From assembly GCA_049840835.1 (NCBI GenBank), contig JASGJG010000001.1, positions 124,001 through 188,000 of the forward strand: 64,000 bases of DNA. Direction: 5' to 3'. The translations under genes were made by a program, and so were the position numbers. Shown in pieces: positions 34,008 to 41,652 of this stretch; the stretch's first letter is position 1, and each line of letters starts with the position of its first letter. The notes below the pieces were generated by a model, which did no database searches, had not been told where the DNA came from, and worked only from the letters and a program-made list of their open reading frames with translations. Origin of the DNA: JANLTX01 sp049840835 (GTDB lineage: Bacteria; Armatimonadota; Armatimonadia; Armatimonadales; Armatimonadaceae).

Positions 34008-36648
34008 TCAGCCAAGGGGTTCCAGTGCGAGAGTGACCGCCTCGCTCAGCGAGAGCGCGCGGCCTTCCCCGGAGTGAAGCAGGGTCTGTGCAACCCCGAT
34101 TCGCTCCCGGCTGCGCGCTCGGATACTCTCCGCAACCGCCTTATCGTCGTCGGAGAGCGGCCCGAACTGCTGTGTCCAGAACGTCTCGCTGAACGCGAGC
34201 AGCCTGGTGGCGCGGGCCGCCTGCCGGTAGTGGAGGCAGATTTCCGTCAGATTCCAGAGGGCATAGCCAAGAATGTAGAGGTAGTTCAGCTGCCACGATT
34301 CCTGAATCGCAAGCTGGCAGGACTCCATCGCTTCGGTCCAGCATCCCAGGCTCACCAACACCACGGTCATGTTGTTGGCAATATCTGCTCGGGAGACACG
34401 ATCGCCCAGCCGCTCGCCTATCTTGCGGCAAGTGGCGAAAAGCTCCAGAGCGCGCTCTGGCTGATTCGCCTCTCCAAAGGCAATAGCGCGATTCATCCGA
34501 ACATTGTTGGCATGGCGCTCATCGCCCAGCGCTTCATAAAGCGCTTGAGCTTCTCGGTAGTACTCCTCCGCACCCAAAGGGGAGCGGTTCCAGCGAATCT
34601 CCAGAACGCCCAGATGATTGAGCACCTGCGCTTCTACGTTTCTATCGCCCGCGGCACGAGCCTGTGTCCGCGCTGCCGTGAGCTGCGTCATAGCCTCTTC
34701 CGCCTGGCCCTCAGCAAGCCAAACTAGAAATGCCAGGCCTGCGGTGGCTTCTGCTTCTAGAGCGAGGTTGTAGTTAGACTGTGCCAATACCTGTGCTTCT
34801 TGAAGATACGCTCGCGCGGCTTCGTGCTCTCCAGCGGACCGGGTGAGTAGCTTTCCAGCGGCGATAAGGGCCTGAGTGCGACCTTCTATACTTCCTCCTG
34901 CGAGTTCCAGCACGCGACGAAGGCGCTCTCGATTTCGCCCTAACCCGCCCCGCTGCCTCCATAGAAAGCATGCTGCCGGGAGCAGAGCGAACGCATCCTC
35001 TACCGCCTCATCGTCCAGAGCGCTCTCCAGAGCCGCCTCCAGATTATCCGCGTCCACCTGCCAGGCGGTTCGCTGGACCCCAGTGACCTGGCAGTAGTAA
35101 TCGCGGTGCACCTGCCGAGCAGAGGCTCGCGCCGCGCCGCGAAGCTGTTCCTCTAAAAACTGCCGGACGGATTCCAGGAACCGGAAGCGCGTAGTGCCGT
35201 CTGGCTGCTCCTCGGAGACAACCAGAGACTGAAGGCAAAGCTCCGCGAGAATGGCTGAGGCGTCTGGCTCATTGCAGACCGCTGGCTGCTGCCTCTGTTG
35301 TCCAGCCGCCACGAAAGACCGAGAGCGTAGAAAGGAAGGTCTGATAGCGCGGCGAGAGTAAGTTCCAGCTCCAGGCGATAGCCGCATGCAGCGAGCGATG
35401 CCGATCATCTTTATGTACCCGTCGCCCATGCCGGGAGCCGAACCCGGTTCTGGCAAAAGCGGAGAACTCGGTGGTGAGTGTCTGGCGCAACTCAGTCAGA
35501 GACACTGTGCGCAGGCGTGGCGCGGCAAGCTCGATAGCGAGGGGCACGCCCTCTAAGGCGCTCTCAATCTCCTGAATCTCCGCTTCATGGCGGGCCGCTA
35601 GAGAGAATCCGGGCCGAACCGCCCGGACCCGGTCTAGAAACAGAGCACGGGCGGGGTTCTCACCGCTCTCACTGGGCATAAGCGGGCTGAGTGGGTACTC
35701 GCGCTCCCCCATGATTCCCAGCCGTCGCCGTGAGGTTGCCAGGCAGGTAAGTTTCGGGAGAGATGTTAGAAGTTGACCGACTCCGGAGGCAATCTCCCCG
35801 TCTATCAGATGCTCCAGGTTATCCAGCACCAGAAACACGCTCTGGTCCAGAAGGGTATCAAAACCGCCATTCTCTTCGGTCAGACCGAGAACCGCACGAA
35901 CCCGCTCCTCTAGCTCGCTCGCCTCCATGCAGTCGGCCAGCGGAATCAAGGCGCAGCGGTCGAACTCTACCGCCACAGCCCGCGCAACTTCCGTGGCGAG
36001 CCGCGTTTTCCCGATACCCCCCGGCCCGGTCAGCGTCGTCAGGCGGTAGGTTTCTACCCCGGCCTTTACCTCCTGGAAATCCTTTTCTCGCCCCACGAAC
36101 GACGTGAGATACGTGGGCAATATCGGCGGAATCACTTTGCCCGGCAGCACAGGCAGGAGTGGGGCAGGTGGTAACAAAGAAGGAGCAGGCTGCTCCGGCA
36201 GTGCTTCGCAGAGCGCTTCTAAGCGCTCGCGCTCCAGCAGAATCCAGTCATCGTACAGGCCCGGCAGCAGTGGACCACGCATCAAGGCCAGGGCTTCGTC
36301 GGTTCGCCTCGCCTGAATCGCTTTCTCTAGCTGAGCTACATCACAGAGAAAGGCCCCTGGAACCAACTGAAGCGCATGGCGCGTGACCGAGAAGAGCTTG
36401 CCCTCATACCCCGGCGGCTCCAGCTGCCGCCGCAGCGACGAAAGCGCCGTTCGCAGACGATGCCGCCCTGTATCGGGAGGGACCTCCGGCCAGAGCAGTT
36501 CTATCAGTTCTTCACGCGGATGAAGCCTATGGGGAAACAGAGCTAGGCGTGCTAGCAGTGCCACCACCCGTGAGCTTTCGAAATGGGAAACATCCGTCCC
36601 AGGAAAGGCTACGTGCGCTCCCCCAAGGAGCCGGATTGTCCAGAGCAT
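34008..36648 (-). CDS. SARP-type BTAD / NB-ARC ATPase / TPR regulator, interrupted by one frameshift
   Basis: A paralogue of the regulator at 0.5-3.6 kb, about 880 codons when restored. The N-terminal DNA-binding part has REELIELLWPEVPP and RLRTALSSLRRQLE; a BTAD follows; then NB-ARC with Walker A GPGGIGKTR, LVLDNLEHL Walker B and ATSRRRLGIMGE; then TPR-like repeats to the end. The frame is open from 36648 to 35269 and from 35456 to 34008. One extra base near 35283, just after FRGGWTTEAAA, separates them. The break lies within ~15 residues of the second break in the paralogue, between the NB-ARC and TPR parts. Confidence 0.78.
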
Positions 36649-36714
36649 GCAGGTCGCCTTTTCCCTCAGTAGCTTCTATTGAACTCGCTTTGACTCTCCG
36701 GTGCAAGTCTCAGC

Positions 36715-37068
36715 TTACAAGACATGCACATCCTGAATAGAAATTACCCAGTTAGATTTCTGGCGGGTTACATGAAAGATAACTGTCAGGTCTGATTGCT
36801 TCGTGGGGGATTCCCACAGAGGAGCGTCAACCGAGTAACCCAAACCATCCGCGTACTCTATGATATTTATCGCATCCATCTGGTCTATGGGGAAATCAGA
36901 AAAGCCATGCCGAAAGGAATCCATTTCTTGCTGGATAACTTCGGGGGTAATGGTGTTATTGTGGGTGTGCCGAGCCATTCCGCTAAAATCGTGCCGTGCT
37001 ATCTGGCTGACAATTACCCAGATTGTCTGTTTTAGCTCTTCAAGGTCGTCACTTTGTTTTATCCCCAT
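36715..37068 (-). CDS. small hypothetical protein
   Basis: A 117-residue soluble protein with helical first half (DDLEELKQTIWVIVSQIARHDF) and a beta-rich end (LTVIFHVTRQKSNWVISIQDVHV). The layout recalls cystatin/NTF2-like small proteins but no family is recognised. It overlaps the end of the glycosidase-like gene by 10 bp. The final Trp-containing strand pair suggests a folded single domain. Confidence 0.55.
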   Translation of the reverse strand: MGIKQSDDLEELKQTIWVIVSQIARHDFSGMARHTHNNTITPEVIQQEMDSFRHGFSDFPIDQMDAINIIEYADGLGYSVDAPLWESPTKQSDLTVIFHVTRQKSNWVISIQDVHVL

Positions 37069-38600
37069 GCTGCTTTGGCGAAAGCTTCCAGGTTGTTGTA
37101 GTCACCGCGCCAGGTTGTGTACATGGTGCCTACTACTTTTGCGCCACCAAGGGATTTTGCGGTGGCGAGCCAGCCTTTGATCGAGTCCGGCGCGCCATCA
37201 TAGTAGCCAGCCAAAATTTGCCGATGGCCACGCCCAGCGAAGAACGCCAAGCTTTCTTTCGCCTGTCCTGAGTTCCAGTTCATGATCAGGGCGTCTTTGG
37301 GCAAGCCTTCCCAGGAACCAGCCAGCGTGCCCCGCACCAGATAGTAGTTGTCTTTCGCGTTGTGATACGGGTCGAACATATCCGACCAGAAAAGCAGGTC
37401 CGCTTTTGGGTTGGCAGCTTTTGCCAGCTTAGCGCAACGGGCGGCGTGCTCGGCCAGCAGCTTACCTGCGGGCACGCCGCGCTTCTGGCAGTCTTCGCTC
37501 CAGTTGGCTACTCGCAGTTCATCGTGGGAAAGGAAGAAACCAGGGGGATTCAGGGCTTTCTGCACTCTGCCAAGCGTGTCTTTGTGAATGGCGAATACGG
37601 CATCGTCTACTAGAGAGGCGGCTACCTGGCCGTCGTAGACACAGACGGCATGGTAGAAGCCGACCCGCAGCTTATCCCCGTCTTTAATACGCGAGTTCGG
37701 GGTGAGTTTGAGTTTGGGTGGGGCGTGCCAGACTTCGTAGTTGCCGGGCCAGGGCACGGTACCCAGGCGCTCGTCTTTCACGGGCTGGAAATCCCGGCCC
37801 TCTTCGTAGGGCATGCCGCTTTCACTGACTACGCGGAGTGGACACCCGGCGCGCCGCACCACATTCAGGAATCCCACTTCGCGCAGGTCGATATCTTTGA
37901 GCCAGTAGGTCCCTTTGTTGCCGCCCCAGCAACCTATATAGACATTGACCTTACCGCTCTCTAAGGTATTGAAAACGGCGTGGTATTCGGTGTAGTCCTG
38001 CGTGGCGTTTACATGCCAGTTGTTGTGGCAGAGCGAGCGTGGATTGTTGCCCTCCCCAAGTACTGTGCAGCGTAGCTCGCCACCTTCCCATTTGTCGGTT
38101 TTGATTTTCAGAGAGAGGTGTAACTGTCGGTAGGGTGCCAGGGTGATTGTGCGCATGACCCGGCCATTGGCGCCGTTTAAGTTCGTAAAGCGAATACCGC
38201 CATCAGGCTCTATGGTGCTGGTATCGCGAAAAGTCCACTTGTCACCACCTAGCAGGTTTTCGCTTTCGATGTCCGCTTCGGTACCCTTTACTGTGAAGAT
38301 AGCGCCGCGCACTGGCAGGCCTTCGGCCAGGTTCGGGTCGTGTGCTAACAGGGCATCATCGTAGCCGCAGGAGCAGACTGTGGGGTAGAGGCCCATACCC
38401 AGGCTGCGCGCTGCATCGCGCACTTCGCTTAGCTGAGGAAAGTAGAAGTCAGGAACCCGATCTAAGATTCCCAGTTTGTAGTCGGCCAGCACGACTCCGT
38501 TGTAGTCCGCTGCCTTTGCCCGCTTGAGGAGCGCAACAACCTTTGTTACGTTCTCTTTGACCTGGAGGTTCTGGGCAATATAAAGCCACCGATAGTCCAT
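37059..38600 (-). CDS. probable TIM-barrel glycoside hydrolase-like protein with inserted beta domain
   Basis: A 513-residue protein without signal peptide. It starts like a glycosidase barrel (MDYRWLYIAQNLQ, ADYNGVVLADYKLGILD, LGMGLYPTV) and ends like one (FFLSHDELRVANW, DLLFWSDMFDPYHN, LIMNWNSGQ, GYYDGAPDSIKG). Residues ~115-235 form a beta-sandwich-like insertion (WTFRDTSTIEPDGGIRF...YIGCWGGNKGTYWLKDIDL) resembling a carbohydrate-binding module. The HDELR and SDMFDPYHN segments hold candidate acidic catalytic residues. No exact GH family can be named. A TACAAT box lies 5 nt before the ATG. Confidence 0.65.
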   Translation of the reverse strand: MDYRWLYIAQNLQVKENVTKVVALLKRAKAADYNGVVLADYKLGILDRVPDFYFPQLSEVRDAARSLGMGLYPTVCSCGYDDALLAHDPNLAEGLPVRGAIFTVKGTEADIESENLLGGDKWTFRDTSTIEPDGGIRFTNLNGANGRVMRTITLAPYRQLHLSLKIKTDKWEGGELRCTVLGEGNNPRSLCHNNWHVNATQDYTEYHAVFNTLESGKVNVYIGCWGGNKGTYWLKDIDLREVGFLNVVRRAGCPLRVVSESGMPYEEGRDFQPVKDERLGTVPWPGNYEVWHAPPKLKLTPNSRIKDGDKLRVGFYHAVCVYDGQVAASLVDDAVFAIHKDTLGRVQKALNPPGFFLSHDELRVANWSEDCQKRGVPAGKLLAEHAARCAKLAKAANPKADLLFWSDMFDPYHNAKDNYYLVRGTLAGSWEGLPKDALIMNWNSGQAKESLAFFAGRGHRQILAGYYDGAPDSIKGWLATAKSLGGAKVVGTMYTTWRGDYNNLEAFAKAAWG

Positions 38601-38605
38601 AGATT

Positions 38606-38611
38606 ATTGTA
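38606..38611 (-). promoter_or_regulatory. -10 box of a near-leaderless promoter (glycosidase-like gene)
   Basis: TACAAT on the minus strand ends 5 nt before the ATG at 38600. Confidence 0.5.
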
Positions 38612-38626
38612 CCTGCGACTATGATG

Positions 38627-38743
38627 CCCGGCCCTGAAAGGACCGGTCTACGGGAAAGCACCCCTCCGGGGTGGCACAGAGAGGGTTATTCTGTTGCCGG
38701 GCCGGAGGCCCGCTTGTTGCAGACCGGTCCTTTCAGGGCCGGG
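38627..38743. repeat. 117-bp element with perfect 23-bp terminal inverted repeats
   Basis: The arms 38627-38649 and 38721-38743 are perfect inverted repeats. Inside are two further hairpins: CACCCC-TCC-GGGGTG (38659-38673) and CGGGCC-GGA-GGCCCG (38698-38712). The whole can fold into a long stem closing two short hairpins. It sits between the divergent glycosidase-like gene and the groES promoter. It could be a non-autonomous mobile palindrome (MITE/REP-like) or a structured RNA. Confidence 0.8.
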
Positions 38744-38754
38744 AAGAGAATTTC

Positions 38755-38782
38755 TTGATTTTTCTGTTGTCAGGGGTATAAT
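38755..38782 (+). promoter_or_regulatory. sigma-70 promoter of groES-groEL
   Basis: TTGATT at 38755-38760 and TATAAT at 38777-38782, spaced by 16 bp, immediately upstream of the CIRCE element. Confidence 0.75.
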
Positions 38783-38787
38783 TTCCA

Positions 38788-38814
38788 TTGGCACTCTGAA
38801 CGAGTGACTGCTAA
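38788..38814 (+). promoter_or_regulatory. CIRCE operator (HrcA binding site)
   Basis: TTGGCACTC, exactly 9 bases, then GACTGCTAA. Each 9-base arm differs at one position from the CIRCE consensus TTAGCACTC-N9-GAGTGCTAA, and the spacing is exact. Its place just after the -10 box fits repression by HrcA, relieved on heat shock. Confidence 0.85.
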
Positions 38815-38834
38815 ACGCAGGTGAATTTGAAACC

Positions 38835-39122
38835 ATGACCCTTCGGCCACTGGGTGACAAGATCGTCGTCGCGCCGTCGGACGCTGAGGAGAAGTCCGCG
38901 GGCGGCATCTACCTCCCCGACAACGCAAAGTCCAAGCCTCAGGAAGGCACCGTCATCGCTGTAGGTAGCGGACGCATCCTGGATAACGGCGAGCGCAATG
39001 TGCTTACCGTTAAGGTTGGCGATGTCGTTATCTACTCCAAGTACGGCGGCACCGAGTTCAAGCTCGGCGGCAAAGAAGTAATGATCCTCGACGAGGACCA
39101 GATCTACGCGATCAAAGGCTAA
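38835..39122 (+). CDS. groS: co-chaperonin GroES
   Basis: The 95-residue Cpn10 subunit that caps GroEL. It starts TLRPLGDKIVVAP, has the mobile loop EEKSAGGIYLPDNAKSKPQEG, and continues with GTVIAVGSG, VGDVVIYSKYGGTE and the C-terminal ILDEDQIYAI. AGGTGA lies about 10 nt before the ATG. It is controlled by the promoter and CIRCE element upstream and is followed, after a palindromic element of 117 bp, by groEL. Confidence 0.98.
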   Translation: MTLRPLGDKIVVAPSDAEEKSAGGIYLPDNAKSKPQEGTVIAVGSGRILDNGERNVLTVKVGDVVIYSKYGGTEFKLGGKEVMILDEDQIYAIKG

Positions 39123-39131
39123 TTAAGCTTT

Positions 39132-39248
39132 TTACCTCTCCCCACCTCACCCCAAACCCCTCTCCTAAAGGAGAGGGGCTTCTGGAATCTTTACCCCCTC
39201 CCCTGAAGAGGGAGGGGGTAAAGATTCCAGAAGCCGGGGGAGAGGTAA
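39132..39248. repeat. 117-bp nested palindromic element between groES and groEL
   Basis: Outer 12-bp arms (39132-39143 and 39237-39248) enclose a 9-bp stem CCCCTCTCC/GGAGAGGGG (39157-39178) and a near-perfect 26-bp inverted repeat (39177-39202 and 39210-39235) with a 7-nt loop. It is C-rich on one arm and G-rich on the other. It fills nearly the entire groES-groEL gap, so it must lie in the operon mRNA. It looks like a dispersed REP/MITE-type palindrome. Confidence 0.85.
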
Positions 39249-39266
39249 CCAAGGAACACAACACAA

Positions 39267-40890
39267 ATGGCAGCAAAAGATATTCTCTTTGATGAGTCGG
39301 CCCGGCGCGCGCTTGAGCGTGGCGCTAACGCGGTCGCCAATGCAGTTAAGGTGACGCTTGGCCCCCGAGGCCGCAATGTCGTTATCGACAAGAAGTGGGG
39401 CAGCCCCACGATTACCAAGGACGGCGTCACTGTCGCCAAGGAAGTCGAGCTCGAAGATAAGTTCGAGAACATGGGTGCACAGCTTCTGAAGGAAGTTGCT
39501 TCCAAGACCAACGATGTCGCCGGTGACGGTACGACTACGGCCACCGTTCTGGCCCAGTCCATCGTCAACGAAGGTCTGCGCTACGTGGCCGCCGGTGGTG
39601 CACCGCTGTCCGTGAAGCGTGGCATCGACCTCGCCGTGACGGTTGCCGTGGAGGCCCTGAAGGCCAACGCCGTGCCGGTAGACGGTGACATGGTCGCCCA
39701 GGTCGCCGCTATCTCCGGTAACAACGACACCGAGATCGGCAAGATCATCGCCGACGCGCTGGACAAGGTCGGCAAAGACGGCGTGATTACCGTCGAAGAG
39801 TCCAAGGGTACCGCCACCAGCCTGGAAGTGGTCGAGGGTATGCAGTTCGATAAGGGCTACATCTCCCCCTACTTTGTGACCGACACCGAGCGCATGGAAG
39901 CGGTGATGGAGAACCCCTTCATCCTTCTCTACGAAAAGAAGATCAGCGCCGCCGCCGACCTGGTGCCGGTTCTGGAGCAGGTCATGCAGACCCGCCGCCC
40001 ACTGGTGATCGTTGCCGAAGATCTCGATGGCGATGCGCTGGCGACCCTGGTGGTCAACAAGATCCGTGGCATCCTGAACGTGGCCGCCGTAAAGGCTCCT
40101 GGTTTCGGCGACCGCCGCAAGGCCATGATGGAAGATATCGCCACCCTTACCGGCGGTCAGTTCATCACGGAAGACCTCGGCCTCAAGCTCGAGAGCGTGA
40201 CCCTGGACATGCTGGGTACCGCCAAGAAGGTCACGCATCACCAAGGATGACACCACCATCGTTGAGGGTGCCGGTGAGACCGAGACGGTGAAGGGGCGTA
40301 TCGATCTCATCCGCAAGCAGATCGATGCCACCGACTCCAGCTACGACCGCGAGAAGCTCCAGGAGCGACTTGCCAAGCTAGCCGGTGGTGTTGCTGTGAT
40401 TCAGGTGGGTGCTGCTACCGAGACCGAGCTGAAAGAGAAGAAGCACCGCTTCGAGGACGCCCTGAGCGCCACTCGCGCCGCCGTGGAAGAAGGTATCGTT
40501 CCTGGTGGTGGCGTTGCCCTGATCAACATCCTGGAAGCCCTCAACAGCGTTGAGACCAGTGACAAGGATGAAGAAGTCGGCGTCCAGATCGTCCGCCGCG
40601 CCCTGGAGTCCCCGCTTCGCACCATCGCGGAGAACGCGGGCCTCGAAGGCAGCGTAGTCGTGAACAAGGTCAAGGGCCTGGCCGTCGGCGAGGGCTACAA
40701 CGCCCTGACCGATGAGTACGGCGACATGGTGAAGTTCGGTGTGATCGACCCGGTCAAGGTCACCCACTCCGCTCTCTCCAACGCCGCTTCCATCGCGGGC
40801 CTGCTCCTCACCACCGAGTCTGCTGTGGTAGAGCGCCCCGAGAAGAAGGCTCCGGCGGGTGGCGATCATCACCACCACGACGACTACTAA
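39267..40890 (+). CDS. groL: chaperonin GroEL, interrupted by one frameshift
   Basis: The 60-kDa chaperonin ring subunit. The N-terminal half is intact (AAKDILFDESARRALERG, TLGPRGRNVVIDKKWG, the ATP-binding GDGTTTATVLA, YISPYFVTD). At about 40236 one extra base puts the frame out: the open frame ends as KKVTHHQG at 40250, while the next frame continues as ITKDDTTIVEGAGE, then QIDATDSSYDREKLQERLAKL, and GIVPGGGVALI to the stop. The restored length, ~540 residues, is normal. The C-terminus is HHHHDDY in place of a GGM repeat. AAGGA precedes the ATG. Because GroEL is essential, the extra base is probably a sequence error, unless another copy exists. Confidence 0.92.
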
Positions 40891-40914
40891 ATCGTAGCCG
40901 TTTAGGTAAGTACG

Positions 40915-40941
40915 AAAGCCACCTGAATCTCAGGTGGCTTT
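40915..40941 (+). terminator. rho-independent terminator of groES-groEL
   Basis: A 12-bp stem AAAGCCACCTGA with its complement around a 3-nt loop, 25 bp after the groEL stop codon. Confidence 0.88.
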
Positions 40942-40957
40942 CTGTATTATGTATATT

Positions 40958-41401
40958 ATGTGTTTAGACGTGAGAGGAACGATCCGCGAAATCATAAGCT
41001 ACTTCCATGATCCCGTTCGAGGCTTCATGGCAGATGAAGAAGACTGGATTGAAGGAGATGTGGGTAACTTTCTGAACTCCATTCGTCCCTTTCTAGAGCC
41101 GCGCGGGATTTCCCTGACCATTGAAAACGAGCAGATTGGTAAAGCGGCTGGCTACTCTCTTGTGGTGAATGGAGTGCCTCTGGTTCTCTACTCCGAAGAG
41201 GAACTTATAAAAAATGACCTGGACCACACGAAGGAGCGAGTTCGCGCACGGGTGAATGAGATTCTGGAAGCGGGCGGAGCCTCAGAACGGATGTATCTAA
41301 GATATGGCTGGAATGATTTGTTCGTTGTTTTTCTAACGCCAGAATGCTTTCAAGAAATCCGTGAGACTTCGGGATGGCCCGAGCACGAACTGCCCTATTG
41401 A
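40958..41401 (+). CDS. hypothetical protein
   Basis: A protein of about 147 residues, not recognised. The start at 40958 is preferred because TATTAT (40945-40950) lies 7 nt upstream and earlier starts approach the groEL terminator. It is acidic, with SYFHDPVRGFMADEEDWIEGD near the N-terminus, a two-strand part GYSLVVNGVPLVLYSEEE, a helix and a final YGWNDLFVVFLTPE. No membrane segment or signal. Its end overlaps the GH16 remnant on the other strand by 7 bp. Confidence 0.55.
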   Translation: MCLDVRGTIREIISYFHDPVRGFMADEEDWIEGDVGNFLNSIRPFLEPRGISLTIENEQIGKAAGYSLVVNGVPLVLYSEEELIKNDLDHTKERVRARVNEILEAGGASERMYLRYGWNDLFVVFLTPECFQEIRETSGWPEHELPY

Positions 41402-41652
41402 TTTCGCTTTGGGGGTACATTGTCTGGTTTCTGCCAGACCCGTACATAGTCCACGGTGAACACATCGGGGAATACCGTAGGAGCCAGGTCGGCGGGGTTA
41501 TTGGGGTACTCCATGCTCAGAATCAGATACTCCGGGATTCTTGAGATGCCCTGGGTGACTTCGTAGAACGGCATCCGGTCCACATAAAAAATATACTTGT
41601 CCAAAGTCCACTCTAGTCCGAATGCATGGAAGCCGGTGCCCGAGGCTTTTTG
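41395..41652 (-). pseudogene. C-terminal remnant of a second GH16 gene
   Basis: About 85 in-frame codons reading GTGFHAFGLEWTLDKYIFYVDRM through FTVDYVRVWQKPDN to a stop at 41395. They match the last third of the complete GH16 gene at 46.0-46.8 kb almost residue for residue, and are clearly but not perfectly similar in DNA. The catalytic segment is missing. The remnant starts directly after the stop codon of the GH127 gene and in the same frame, with no start codon or ribosome site of its own. It has kept its frame and key residues, so the truncation may be recent or the piece may still be made by readthrough. Confidence 0.8.

Noticed and set aside
1940..40240. Programmed +1 frameshifting as explanation of the breaks
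   Set aside because: The codons before the breaks (GAG, TTT, GCC, ACG) share no slippery motif, no common downstream stem is seen, and one break is a deletion. Sequence error or decay is simpler.
39165..40331. A 388-codon open frame on the minus strand across groEL
   Set aside because: It lies fully antisense to groEL, is rich in His/Asp/Gly from complement codons and has no recognisable domain; it reflects codon bias of the real gene.
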